DNA of 64,000 nucleotides from Rhizobiaceae bacterium (GTDB lineage: Bacteria > Pseudomonadota > Alphaproteobacteria > Rhizobiales > Rhizobiaceae). The DNA lies in the NCBI GenBank assembly GCA_019635775.1, contig JAHBYU010000019.1, forward strand, positions 1-64,000, read 5' to 3'. Position 1 is the stretch's first letter, and the number at the start of each line of letters is the position of its first letter. Made by a program: the position numbers and the translations under genes. The notes under the pieces are model-generated. The model did no database searches and was not told the origin of the DNA. It worked only from the letters and a program-made list of their open reading frames with translations. This document shows positions 27,696-36,757 of the stretch, one piece after another.

Positions 27696-28433
27696 ATGAA
27701 ATTGATCTGCTATGTCCAAGGCGATGACACGGGCTTCGAGATCAGGCCTGCTCCGCAGCGTCGAGACTGGATGGACGCGGCTCATCAGCGAGCGCCCTAC
27801 CGTTGCCTGCCGCTGGTGGTGGCAAACGGACATGGCTGGGAAATCCTGTCACCCGTCGGTTTCACGGCGATCTGGAACGGCAGTCAGGCCACTGAAGGCA
27901 TCGTCGTCATGGAGGACATCGGCACCAAACCGCCGGCCCACAGCCATTTTGGCGAAGGGATACTGACCTTCAGGCTACCGTTCGTATTCCGGACGAACCC
28001 GGACACGGACCTTATTGTACAGGGACCTATCAACCGGCCGAAGGACGCCATCGCGCCGCTGACAGGGGTCGTGGAGAGTGATTGGGGTCCGTTCAGTTTC
28101 ACGATGAACTGGAAGTTCACACGCGCGAAGACCGCGATACGTTTCGCCAAGGGTGAGCCTTTCTGCCACATCTTTCCCGTAAGGCGGGGAGCGCTTGAAA
28201 GCATCCAGCCAGAGATGATTTCGATATCGGTTGATACAGAACTGAAGACTGCTTATGAAGAATGGGAAGTCGCGCGGGCGAAATTCAACGCCGATCTGAA
28301 GGTCGAGGGTTCCGAAGCCCGGATGGCTAAGTGGCAGAAGCACTACCAGCGCGGGGTGGACCCGCGCGGCAACACCGCGCCGGGATCGCACCGGACCAAA
28401 TCGAATCTCAAGCCTTTCAAGCGGATCGACTGA
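27696..28433 (+). CDS. DUF6065 family protein
   Basis: The 245-residue product starts at the ATG at 27696 behind GGAG. It matches what I recall of the DUF6065 family: RDWMDAAHQRAPYRCLPL near residue 22, GWEILSPVGFTAIWNG near 49, then SHFGEGILTFRLPFVFRTNP, GPINRPKDAIAPLTGVVESDW and FTMNWKFTR, and a C-terminal GSEARMAKWQKHYQRG. The fold and activity are not known to me. No signal peptide or membrane segment is seen. The tight link to the sulfotransferase suggests that they work on the same product. Confidence 0.75.
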   Translation: MKLICYVQGDDTGFEIRPAPQRRDWMDAAHQRAPYRCLPLVVANGHGWEILSPVGFTAIWNGSQATEGIVVMEDIGTKPPAHSHFGEGILTFRLPFVFRTNPDTDLIVQGPINRPKDAIAPLTGVVESDWGPFSFTMNWKFTRAKTAIRFAKGEPFCHIFPVRRGALESIQPEMISISVDTELKTAYEEWEVARAKFNADLKVEGSEARMAKWQKHYQRGVDPRGNTAPGSHRTKSNLKPFKRID

Positions 28434-28567
28434 CCTGCAGCAGGTACGGAAGTGCACTCAGACAACGTAGTAGTGGCCCCTCGCCGCTCTTCGACCTTAT
28501 TGTCGGTGCTTACAAACCCCAAGAACTGTGATACTGCGCCGCCTTCCCGACCTACCGGATTTATCGA

Positions 28568-29881
28568 ATGGCAGCTCCACGCGTCAGTTTTGTCAGTCTC
28601 GGCTGTCCGAAAGCACTTGTCGATTCCGAACGCATCCTCACGCGGTTGCGTGCGGAAGGATACGAGATCGCGCGAAAGCACGACGGGGCCGATCTCGTGG
28701 TCGTCAATACATGCGGGTTCCTGGATTCCGCGCGCGATGAATCTCTTGGCGCGATTGGCACCGCGCTGAAGGAAAACGGCAAGGTTATCGTGACCGGCTG
28801 CATGGGCGCGACACCTGAGCTTATTCGCGAGAAACATCCCAACGTCCTGGCGATCACCGGCCCTCAGGCATATGAGAGCGTCATGGCGGCCGTACACGAG
28901 GCCGCGCCGCCGGTGCATGATCCTTATGTCGACCTGCTGCCGCCGCAGGGGGTCAAGCTAACGCCGCGCCACTACGCGTATCTGAAGATCTCTGAAGGCT
29001 GCAACAATCGATGCACCTTCTGCATCATTCCGGCGTTACGTGGCGATCTCGTCTCCAGGCCGGCAGCCGATGTTCTGCGTGAGGCCGAAAAGCTGGCCAA
29101 GGCAGGAGTAAAGGAATTGCTGGTGATCTCACAGGACACCAGCGCCTACGGGGTCGACGTCAAATATCAGACAAGCCTGTTTAACGACCGCGAGGTCAAG
29201 GCGAAGTTCCTCGACCTTTGCCAGGAACTCGGGAACCTCGGCATATGGGTCCGGCTGCACTATGTGTACCCCTACCCTCATGTGGCGGACGTCATTCCGC
29301 TCATGGCAGAGGGCAAGATACTTCCCTATCTGGACATTCCATTCCAGCATGCCGCGCCGCAGGTGCTCAAGAACATGCGGCGGCCCGCGCATGGCGAAAA
29401 GACGCTGGATCGCATCCGTTCATGGCGCGAGATTTGTCCCGATCTCGCGATACGCTCCACCTTCATCGTGGGCTTTCCAGGCGAAACGGATGAAGAGTTC
29501 GAAATGCTGCTCGACTGGCTGGACGAAGCCAAGATCGAGCGCGCGGGATGTTTCAAGTACGAGCCTGTCGACGGCGCACGATCGAATGAAATGGGCCTCG
29601 AGCAGGTTCCGCAAGAGATTAAGGAAGCGCGCTGGCATCGGTTCATGCAACGCCAGCAGAAGATATCGGCTGCCCTTCATCAGAAAAAGGTCGGCAAGCG
29701 CCTTTCCGTCATCATCGATGAGGCGCATGGCAATTCGGCCAGGGGACGCACGAAATACGATGCCCCGGAAATCGACGGCTCGGTGCACGTCCAGTCACGC
29801 CGGCCTTTGCGGTCAGGCGATATCGTGACCGTGAAGATCGATCGCGCTGACGCCTACGATCTCTACGGTAGTGCTGTCTGA
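28568..29881 (+). CDS. rimO: Ribosomal protein S12 methylthiotransferase RimO
   Basis: RimO adds a methylthio group to an aspartate of ribosomal protein S12, using two 4Fe-4S clusters. The 437-residue product has the N-terminal MTTase cysteines Cys13, Cys49 and Cys78 ([25 protein letters not shown]), the radical SAM motif CNNRCTFC (145, 149, 152), and a C-terminal TRAM domain (residues about 370-437). The LGCPKxLVDSE signature separates RimO from MiaB. It stands alone, ended by a shared terminator. Confidence 0.95.
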   Translation: MAAPRVSFVSLGCPKALVDSERILTRLRAEGYEIARKHDGADLVVVNTCGFLDSARDESLGAIGTALKENGKVIVTGCMGATPELIREKHPNVLAITGPQAYESVMAAVHEAAPPVHDPYVDLLPPQGVKLTPRHYAYLKISEGCNNRCTFCIIPALRGDLVSRPAADVLREAEKLAKAGVKELLVISQDTSAYGVDVKYQTSLFNDREVKAKFLDLCQELGNLGIWVRLHYVYPYPHVADVIPLMAEGKILPYLDIPFQHAAPQVLKNMRRPAHGEKTLDRIRSWREICPDLAIRSTFIVGFPGETDEEFEMLLDWLDEAKIERAGCFKYEPVDGARSNEMGLEQVPQEIKEARWHRFMQRQQKISAALHQKKVGKRLSVIIDEAHGNSARGRTKYDAPEIDGSVHVQSRRPLRSGDIVTVKIDRADAYDLYGSAV

Positions 29882-29909
29882 TGCCCTGACACCATCGGCA
29901 TATATGGAA

Positions 29910-29929
29910 AAGGGCGCCGAAGCGCCCTT
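29910..29929. terminator. Bidirectional terminator between rimO and the BMP operon
   Basis: AAGGGCGC and GCGCCCTT enclose a CGAA tetraloop. The hairpin lies between the rimO stop (29881) and the convergent stop of the binding-protein gene (29952). It has short A/T flanks, so it is a moderate terminator in both directions. Confidence 0.75.
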
Positions 29930-29951
29930 CCCTTCAGACTGACCGAATGGC

Positions 29952-31028
29952 TTACTGCGGCAGCTTGTCGTCGACGCCCGCAACGTAGAAGTTGAGGCCG
30001 AGCAGAACGCCGTCTTCGGCAACTTCGCCGGCCTTGAGCCATTCCGAACCATCCTGCTTGTTGATGGGGCCGGTGAACGGGTTGAGCTCGCCCGAGGTGA
30101 TCTTGGCCTGCGCGGCTTCGGCCGCAGCCTTCACGTCGTCGGGCATGTTGGTGTAGGGCGCCATGACAACGTGTCCGTCCTTCATGCCACCCCAGATGTC
30201 GATCTGTTCCCAGTTTCCGTCGGCAACGGCCTTGATCCGCTTGGTGTAATACGGACCCCAGTCGTCGACGATCGAGGTGAGCTGTGTCTCCGGGCCGAAC
30301 TTGATCATGTCCGATGCCTGGCCGAACGCCTTGATGCCGCGCTCATGCGCGACCTGCATCGGGGCGGTCGAATCGGTGTGCTGGGTAATGATGTCCACGC
30401 CTTGGTCGATCAGCGCCTTGGCAGCATCGGCTTCCTTGCCGGGATCGAACCATGTATTCGCCCAGACGACCTTCACCTTGAAGTCCGGGTTGACCGATTG
30501 TGCCCCAAGCACGAACGAATTGATGCCCATCACGACCTCGGGGATGGGGAAGGAGGCGATGTAGCCTGCGACGCCGGCCTTCGACATCTTTGCCGCAATG
30601 ATACCCTGCACGTAGCGGCCTTCGTGGAACTTCGAATTGTAGGTCGAGATGTTCGGGGATTCACGCTTGTAGCCCGTGGCGTGCTCGAACTTCACGTCAG
30701 GAAACTTCTTGGCGACGGCGTTGGTGGCATCCATGTAGCCGAAGGACGTCGTGAAGATGATGTTGCAGCCTGACCGGGCGAAGCGCTCGATCGCGCGTTC
30801 GGCATCGGCGCCTTCCGGCACGCTTTCGAGATAAGCAAGCTCAACCTGCTCCTCTCCGCCAAGGTTCTTCTGGGCTTCGAGGGCACCTTGATGGTGCTGG
30901 TACGACCATCCAAAATCGCCGATCGGGCCAACGTAAATAAAGCACGCCTTGACCTTCGCTTCGGCGGCCATCGTGCCGAATGCGAGCGCTGCAGCAGTTG
31001 CCGCCAGTGTCAAAAATCTCGTTTTCAT
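29952..31028 (-). CDS. BMP family ABC transporter substrate-binding protein
   Basis: This periplasmic protein catches the ligand for the importer encoded just upstream. It has a signal peptide (MKTRFLTLAATAAALAFGTM, cut near AEA), and the PnrA/Bmp-type features VGPIGDFGWSYQHHQGAL near residue 33, TTSFGYMDATNAVAKKFPDVKFEHATG and KMSKAGVAGYIASFPIPEV. BMP-family proteins bind nucleosides or related purines; autoinducer-2 and others are also possible. It is the last of four co-directional genes, 48 bases after the permease. Confidence 0.92.
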   Translation of the reverse strand: MKTRFLTLAATAAALAFGTMAAEAKVKACFIYVGPIGDFGWSYQHHQGALEAQKNLGGEEQVELAYLESVPEGADAERAIERFARSGCNIIFTTSFGYMDATNAVAKKFPDVKFEHATGYKRESPNISTYNSKFHEGRYVQGIIAAKMSKAGVAGYIASFPIPEVVMGINSFVLGAQSVNPDFKVKVVWANTWFDPGKEADAAKALIDQGVDIITQHTDSTAPMQVAHERGIKAFGQASDMIKFGPETQLTSIVDDWGPYYTKRIKAVADGNWEQIDIWGGMKDGHVVMAPYTNMPDDVKAAAEAAQAKITSGELNPFTGPINKQDGSEWLKAGEVAEDGVLLGLNFYVAGVDDKLPQ

Positions 31029-31076
31029 TCTGAGTACCTCTTGTCGGTTTACCAGGGGTCTGTTCCCGTCTCTTTT

Positions 31077-31991
31077 TTAGCGATCTGGCACGAACGGCCG
31101 CCCCAGTGATGCCGGTGTGTTTATCATCGTCAGTCGCCTGTTGCGCGAGATTAGAACAAGCACCACGATGGTTGCCAGATAGGGGAGCGCGGAAAGCAGT
31201 TGTGAGGGGATGCCTATCCCCAAAGCTTGTGCATGCAGCTGTCCGATGGAGACCGCGCCGAACAGATAGGCCCCGGCCAGGACGCGCAGCGGCCGCCAGG
31301 ATGCAAAGACCACCAGTGCAAGCGCGATCCAGCCTCGTCCCGCGCTCATGTTCTCGATCCACTGGGTGGTGTAGACCAACGACAGGAACGCTCCTGCGAG
31401 CCCCGCGCAGGCTCCGCCGAACATGACGGCCAGGTAGCGTATCCCGATCACGTTGATCCCGAGCGCATGCGCCGAACCGTGGTTATCTCCAACCGAGCGG
31501 AGGGTAAGCCCGGCGCGGGTGCGAAACAGGAACCACGCAACGCCGACGGTGAGCAGGATCGACACGTAGAACAGCGGATCTTGGCCAAAAAACAGCCTGC
31601 CAACGAAAGGAATATCCGTCAGTCCGGGGATGTAGATCGCCGACAGCTTGATGCCCGGCTGTCCTACGAAAGCCTCGCCGATCATTCCCGAAAGCCCAAG
31701 GCCGAGCAAGGTGAGGGCAAGACCTGTTGCCACCTGGTTCGTGACGAGCGTCAGCGTCAGGAACCCGAACAGCAACGAAAAGAGCGCGCCTACGATGACG
31801 GCGGCGAAGACGCCTAACCAGGGCGAGCCGGTTGTCAGGGCAACGGCAAATCCTGTTACGGCGCCCATAACCATCATGCCTTCGACGCCCAGGTTGAGCA
31901 CACCTGAGCGCTCGACAACCAGTTCGCCGATTGCAGCGATGAGCAAAGGCGTTGCGGCCGTGGCGATCGTTATGAGTATCTGCTCAAGCAC
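31077..31991 (-). CDS. ABC transporter permease (BMP-type importer), second
   Basis: The 304-residue membrane protein belongs to the branched-chain/ribose-type permease group, with about nine hydrophobic segments and ERSGVLNLGVEGMMVMGAV near residue 28. The start is GTG at 31991, which overlaps the first permease's stop by eight bases; an open frame further upstream lies inside the other permease. It forms the channel with the first permease in the importer whose binding protein follows. Confidence 0.9.
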   Translation of the reverse strand: MLEQILITIATAATPLLIAAIGELVVERSGVLNLGVEGMMVMGAVTGFAVALTTGSPWLGVFAAVIVGALFSLLFGFLTLTLVTNQVATGLALTLLGLGLSGMIGEAFVGQPGIKLSAIYIPGLTDIPFVGRLFFGQDPLFYVSILLTVGVAWFLFRTRAGLTLRSVGDNHGSAHALGINVIGIRYLAVMFGGACAGLAGAFLSLVYTTQWIENMSAGRGWIALALVVFASWRPLRVLAGAYLFGAVSIGQLHAQALGIGIPSQLLSALPYLATIVVLVLISRNRRLTMINTPASLGRPFVPDR

Positions 31992-33117
31992 CCTGGGTCG
32001 CCTCCCCGGCCTTCGTTTCGGCAGCTTTCGCGGCAGGCGCGCCTGCGATCCGAACCCTGTAGTGGATGAGTGTGTCGCAGGCGAGCACGAAGAAGAGCAA
32101 CATGCCCTGAAATGCCCGCACCGCCTTGTCGGAGACGCCGATCGCAATCTGTGCGGATTCGCCTCCCAGATAGGTCAAGGCCAGGATGATGCCGGCAGCC
32201 ACGATGCCAAGCGGGTTCAAGCGTCCAAGGAAGGCAACGATGATTGCGGTAAAGCCATAGCCGATCGAAATCTTCTCGTTGAGGTGCTCGATCGGTCCGG
32301 CGACCTCGCTGATTCCGGCCAGGCCTGCAAGTGCGCCGGAAAGCAGGAACGCGAAGAAAACCACCTTGCCGGATGAAAAGCCGGCAAAGCGCCCTGCCCT
32401 TGGGCTTTGCCCCAGAACCTTTACTTCAAATCCCTTTAGGGTCTTGGACAGCATGAACCAAACGACGACGGCTGCTACGAGCGCGAAGACAAAACCCCAA
32501 TGCGCGCGGCCGGATTCAGGCCATACCTGTGGGAGGATGGCCCATTCGCTGAAGCGAATGGTGCCCGGGAAACTCATGCCTTCAGGATTGCGCCAGATCC
32601 CACGGACAAGCCAGTCGTTGAAGAGCTGCGCGACATAGACCAGCATCAGGCTGGTCAGGATTTCATTCGTGTTGAACTTCACCTTGAAGAAGGCTGGTAT
32701 TGCTGCATACGCGGCACCGCCGAGCATCCCGAGCAGCAGCATCAGCGGCAGCACGATCCATGAGTGCCAGCCGGGAAAGACGACCGGGATGAATGAGCCC
32801 ACCACGGCTCCGATTATGAACTGGCCCTCAGCTCCGATATTCCAGTTGTTTGAAAGGTAGCAGACCGAAAGACCGACAGCGATAAGGATCAGCGGCGCGG
32901 CCTTGATCGCAAGTTCGTGAAGCTGCCAGCGGTTTCCGGGGTCCCAGATCCCAGTCAGCGGATCGATGAAATAGTAGTACAGCGCATCGACCGGGTTCTT
33001 GCCCAGCAGCGAGAACATTATGGCGCCTGCAACAAGGGTGAGGCCAAGCGCGATAAACGGTGACAGAGCCGAAAACAGGGCCGAATGCTGGGGACGACGG
33101 ACGAGTTCGATCCGCAT
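31984..33117 (-). CDS. ABC transporter permease (BMP-type importer), first
   Basis: A 377-residue permease with about ten hydrophobic stretches and the NWNIGAEGQFIIGAVVGSF segment near residue 91, which marks the same permease group as the second one. A Lys/Ala-rich cytosolic tail (APAAKAAETKAGEATQGA) is present. The ATG at 33117 shares one base with the ATPase stop (TGATG), which implies coupled translation. Confidence 0.9.
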   Translation of the reverse strand: MRIELVRRPQHSALFSALSPFIALGLTLVAGAIMFSLLGKNPVDALYYYFIDPLTGIWDPGNRWQLHELAIKAAPLILIAVGLSVCYLSNNWNIGAEGQFIIGAVVGSFIPVVFPGWHSWIVLPLMLLLGMLGGAAYAAIPAFFKVKFNTNEILTSLMLVYVAQLFNDWLVRGIWRNPEGMSFPGTIRFSEWAILPQVWPESGRAHWGFVFALVAAVVVWFMLSKTLKGFEVKVLGQSPRAGRFAGFSSGKVVFFAFLLSGALAGLAGISEVAGPIEHLNEKISIGYGFTAIIVAFLGRLNPLGIVAAGIILALTYLGGESAQIAIGVSDKAVRAFQGMLLFFVLACDTLIHYRVRIAGAPAAKAAETKAGEATQGA

Positions 33118-34682
33118 CACGCCGTCTCCAGGCCATGATCGACATGGCCAGGTTCGGCACCGCCCATGAGAAGGCCGATCTTTTCGAGCGTGGCCTCTGT
33201 ACGTGAAAGCGGCTGCGATAGAGCCCCATTGTGCATGACGGCGATGGCGTCCGAGATTTCAAACAGCTCATCAAGGTCCTGGCTGATGACCAGCACGGCG
33301 GAACCTGAGCGGGCAAGCTCGATCAGCGACTGCCTGATCTTGGCCGCCGCGCCTGCGTCCACTCCCCAGGTCGGCTGGTTGACGACCATGACAGTTGGCT
33401 GGCGATCCAGCTCCCGGCCGATGATGAACTTCTGAAGATTGCCGCCGGAAAGCGCCGCGGCTTCCGGATCGCGTGCGCTTTTCCTGACGTCCATGTCCTT
33501 GATAATGCGCTGCGTGGCGGCGTCGATCGTGCTTTCCTTTACGAAACCGGCGGGCCCCAGAAATGCTTTACTATCCGTGGCATAGCGGGAAAGGAGCAGG
33601 TTTTCGGAGAGCTTCATGCGGGGGGCCGCGCCGTGCCCCAGTCTTTCCTCGGGCACGAAAGCAGCGCCCAAAAGGCGCCGGCCGGTGATGGAGAGACGCC
33701 CGGCGTCCTTGCCGCGAATACGGATCGTTCCGGCATCCGGTTGCGTCGCCTCGCCAGATATTGCCTCGAAGAACTCCCCTTGGCCGTTTCCTGCCACGCC
33801 AGCAATCCCGATGACCTCACCGGCTCTCACGTTCAGCGATATGTTTCTGAGCGGCACGGAAAAAGGCGTTGCCGGCTTTCTGTTGAGATTCCTGATCTCA
33901 AGCAGCGCTTCTGCCCGTTCGACGCCTTCGACGGGCGCGCGCACCACTGCGTGCACTTCCGACCCCACCATCATGCGGGCAAGAGACGCTGCCGTCTCCT
34001 GCCTTGGGTCACAATGCGCGACGACCTTGCCGTGGCGCATGACAGTCGCCGCATCGCACATGCGTTTCACTTCCTCGAGGCGATGCGAAATGTAGAGGAT
34101 CGACTTTCCTTCGACCCGAAGTCTTTCCAGCGTCTCGAAAAGCTTGTCCGCCTCCTGCGGCGTCAGAACCGACGTCGGTTCATCGAGGATGACCAGTTCC
34201 GGTGTCTGTAGCAGGCAACGGATTATCTCGATGCGCTGCCGCTCACCGACCGAAAGGTCGCCCACCACCGAATAGGGATCTAGCGGCAACCCGTAGCTGT
34301 AGGAAAGTGCCTGCGCCTTGGCGGCGATTGTGGAGATAGGGGTCTGGTCGGCCAGCGAGAGCGCTATGTTTTCGGCTGCGGAGAGAGCCTCGAACAGCGA
34401 AAAGTGCTGGAACACCATGCCGATGCCCAGCTTCTTGGCGACGCTCGGACTGCTAATCGTGACCGGTTTGCCGTTCCAGCGGATTTCGCCGGAGTGAGGT
34501 TCCAGCGAGCCGAAAAGCATTTTCACCAGAGTCGATTTTCCGGCTCCGTTCTCTCCCAGCAGAGCATGAATTTCGCCCTTGCGGATGGTCAGGTCGACTC
34601 CGTCGCAGGCTTTGAGCGTCCCAAATATCTTTGTAAGGCCGCGAACCTCGAGCAGGTTCCCGCCTGTGGTGTCAACGCTCAC
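33117..34682 (-). CDS. ABC transporter ATP-binding protein, two-domain (sugar/nucleoside type)
   Basis: The 521-residue ATPase drives the importer. I take the GTG at 34682 behind GGGAGA as start; 24 codons of open frame upstream look non-coding. Domain 1 has Walker A GENGAGKST (43-51), signature LSVGERQRIE and Walker B LVILDEP. Domain 2 (from about residue 250) has the altered Walker A GVAGNGQGEFFEA and LSGGNLQKFIIGREL, so only one nucleotide site is likely to be fully active, as in RbsA-like proteins. It is first in the operon. Confidence 0.93.
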   Translation of the reverse strand: MSVDTTGGNLLEVRGLTKIFGTLKACDGVDLTIRKGEIHALLGENGAGKSTLVKMLFGSLEPHSGEIRWNGKPVTISSPSVAKKLGIGMVFQHFSLFEALSAAENIALSLADQTPISTIAAKAQALSYSYGLPLDPYSVVGDLSVGERQRIEIIRCLLQTPELVILDEPTSVLTPQEADKLFETLERLRVEGKSILYISHRLEEVKRMCDAATVMRHGKVVAHCDPRQETAASLARMMVGSEVHAVVRAPVEGVERAEALLEIRNLNRKPATPFSVPLRNISLNVRAGEVIGIAGVAGNGQGEFFEAISGEATQPDAGTIRIRGKDAGRLSITGRRLLGAAFVPEERLGHGAAPRMKLSENLLLSRYATDSKAFLGPAGFVKESTIDAATQRIIKDMDVRKSARDPEAAALSGGNLQKFIIGRELDRQPTVMVVNQPTWGVDAGAAAKIRQSLIELARSGSAVLVISQDLDELFEISDAIAVMHNGALSQPLSRTEATLEKIGLLMGGAEPGHVDHGLETA

Positions 34683-34815
34683 AATGTCTCCCGGTCTGTT
34701 TGCCAGACAAATTCTTTTGTTCCCGTGAACATCGTAGTCCCGCCTATGCCGCAACGCAAACTAGGATCACGCTTGAAAGATTTTCAAGATTTTTGCCAGG
34801 AATTCCCCGGATTGT

Positions 34816-35793
34816 TCATGGAATCAAAATGGTCGTGCCGGTCGTCTTGCGGTTTTCGAGATCTGCGTGAGCCTGCGTCACGTCCTCCAGTGCATAGCGC
34901 TGGTTTATCCTGACCGAGACATTGCCTGACAGGACAACGTCGAACAGCGCGGCCGCTCCGCGTTCGAGGTCTTCGCGCTTTGCGGTGTAGGCGAAAAGAG
35001 TAGGCCGTGTGGCGAACAGCGAGCCCTTCTGCGCCAGGATCGAAAGATTGAAGGGCGGAATGGGTCCTGACGACTGGCCGAAACAGACGAACATTCCAAG
35101 TGGGCGAAGGCAGTCCAGTGACTTGGGGAACGTATCCTTGCCGACTGAGTCGTAAACCACGTCGCAGAGGCTGCCCTGCGTGATCCAGGCGACCTCCCCG
35201 GCAAAGTCCGTCTCCCGGTAGTTGATCACGTGGTCGTAGCCATGCTGCTTGGCAAGTTCCACTTTGTCGGCGGAGCCGACCGTACCGATGGCTCGCGCGC
35301 CGAGATGTTTGGCCCACTGGCCAAGGATAAGCCCGACGCCGCCGGCAGCCGCGTGGCACAGCAGCGTATCCCCCGGTTTCACCCTGTATGTCCGCCGTAT
35401 CAGGAATTCGGCCGTCATTCCCTTCAGCATCATGGCCGCAGCCAGATCATCGGGGATGCCGTCGGGAATCTTAATCAGCTTTTCAGCTGCCACCACGCGC
35501 TGCTGGGCATACGCACCCGTGGCCGTGAAATAGACAATCCTGTCGCCCGGTTTCAGCCAGTCGACACCTTCTCCAAGCTCCGTCACCATACCGGCAGCTT
35601 CGGCCCCGGGGATCAGAGGCAGGCCGTTCGGCGCGGCATAGAGGCCTGTGCGGTAGTAGGTATCGAGGAAGTTGAGACCGATCGCCGTGTGCTTCACCAG
35701 CACTTCGCCGGGTCCGGGCCTGCCGGGATCGTGGTCTTGGTAGGAAAGAACGTCAGGTCCGCCGTGTGCGTGGATAAAGACTGCCTTCGACAT
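34816..35793 (-). CDS. Quinone oxidoreductase (zinc-free medium-chain reductase)
   Basis: The 325-residue product begins MSKAVFIHAHGGPDVLSYQD and has the NADPH-binding HAAAGGVGLILGQWAKHLGA stretch (about residues 144-163), and GLNFLDTYYRTGLY near residue 40, the pattern of E. coli QorA-type NADPH:quinone reductases. The catalytic zinc ligands of alcohol dehydrogenases are not present. It lies two bases after the pcs stop, on the same strand, so the two genes are probably co-transcribed. Confidence 0.92.
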   Translation of the reverse strand: MSKAVFIHAHGGPDVLSYQDHDPGRPGPGEVLVKHTAIGLNFLDTYYRTGLYAAPNGLPLIPGAEAAGMVTELGEGVDWLKPGDRIVYFTATGAYAQQRVVAAEKLIKIPDGIPDDLAAAMMLKGMTAEFLIRRTYRVKPGDTLLCHAAAGGVGLILGQWAKHLGARAIGTVGSADKVELAKQHGYDHVINYRETDFAGEVAWITQGSLCDVVYDSVGKDTFPKSLDCLRPLGMFVCFGQSSGPIPPFNLSILAQKGSLFATRPTLFAYTAKREDLERGAAALFDVVLSGNVSVRINQRYALEDVTQAHADLENRKTTGTTILIP

Positions 35794-35795
35794 GA

Positions 35796-36572
35796 TCAGG
35801 CCTTTCCCGACTCTGGCTTTGCGCCAAGGTTCGGGAACAACTGCATGATGCCTCCGATGCAGAACAGATAGATGCTCGTTACCCCGATGCCGATCTTGGT
35901 GAAGGCGCTGACGTTTTCGGCCAAAACGCCGATCTGGGTGTAGAACTGCGCCAGATAGGATTCGGCAAGAGCCAGCATTCCAAATGCGCACCATGCCAAG
36001 GTCATGCCGAGATTGAGCGGCCGAAGCCGCTTGACCCTTACCGGATGGAGGAAGTGCACGGGGGCAAAGGTCAGTATCCCTGCGATCAGAACCACCGCGA
36101 AGGACACCCATTCGCCAGGCTCGATGACGAACAGCGTGAAGACGATCATGTTCCAGACGACCGGGAAGCCCTTGAAGAAGTTCTCGGTCGTCTTCATGCC
36201 GGTATCGGCGTAATAGACCGCGCTCGACACGACGATGATAGCGGCGGACAGGAATGATAGCCCCTCGCCCATCAGCCCGAACTGATAAAGCGCAAATGCG
36301 GGGATCAGCACATAGGTTACGTAGTCGATGATGTTGTCGAGCAATTCACCCGACCACGTCGGCAAGACCTCCTTGACGTCCAGCTTCCGTGCGATCGGCC
36401 CGTCGATGCCGTCGACGAACAGTGCCAGACCCAACCACCAGAACATTGCTGTCCAGCGCTCTTCGCTCGCCGCCACGAGCGAGAGGAATGCCAGGAACGA
36501 CCCCGACGCAGTCAGCAGGTGCACCGAGAAGGCACGTGCCTGAGGCCACGTCACTTTTCTTCTTGGTTTCAA
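35796..36572 (-). CDS. pcs: Phosphatidylcholine synthase
   Basis: Pcs joins choline directly to CDP-diacylglycerol to make phosphatidylcholine, a pathway typical of rhizobia and Brucella. The 258-residue membrane protein has RAFSVHLLTASGSFLAFLSL early and the CDP-alcohol transferase motif DGIDGPIARK with downstream GELLDNIIDY; the gap between the two parts is longer than in most family members, as known for Pcs. I chose TTG at 36572 (MKPRRKVTWPQ) behind AGGGGGA; a GTG at 36554 is also possible. About eight membrane segments are visible. Confidence 0.92.
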   Translation of the reverse strand: MKPRRKVTWPQARAFSVHLLTASGSFLAFLSLVAASEERWTAMFWWLGLALFVDGIDGPIARKLDVKEVLPTWSGELLDNIIDYVTYVLIPAFALYQFGLMGEGLSFLSAAIIVVSSAVYYADTGMKTTENFFKGFPVVWNMIVFTLFVIEPGEWVSFAVVLIAGILTFAPVHFLHPVRVKRLRPLNLGMTLAWCAFGMLALAESYLAQFYTQIGVLAENVSAFTKIGIGVTSIYLFCIGGIMQLFPNLGAKPESGKA

Positions 36573-36757
36573 TGGCCGGCAATCCCCCTGTTCGGCGTCG
36601 ACCAGCAGGTCGGCGAGATGGTTTGAGACAGTACTAGCAGCCCGGCGAGCGGCACAAGCCATGTCGCGACGCAATCCACCCCAACCACATCCAAAAGCTT
36701 GCCTAAGTGGCCTCACGTCGCATTGATCACAAGCCTTGGTCTCCCTATAGCTCATGC

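Noticed and set aside
34771-34788. Inverted repeat CTTGAAA/TTTTCAAG as terminator of the ABC operon or of the quinone reductase gene
   Set aside because: Its U-side faces the plus strand, where no gene ends; on the minus strand no U-run follows.
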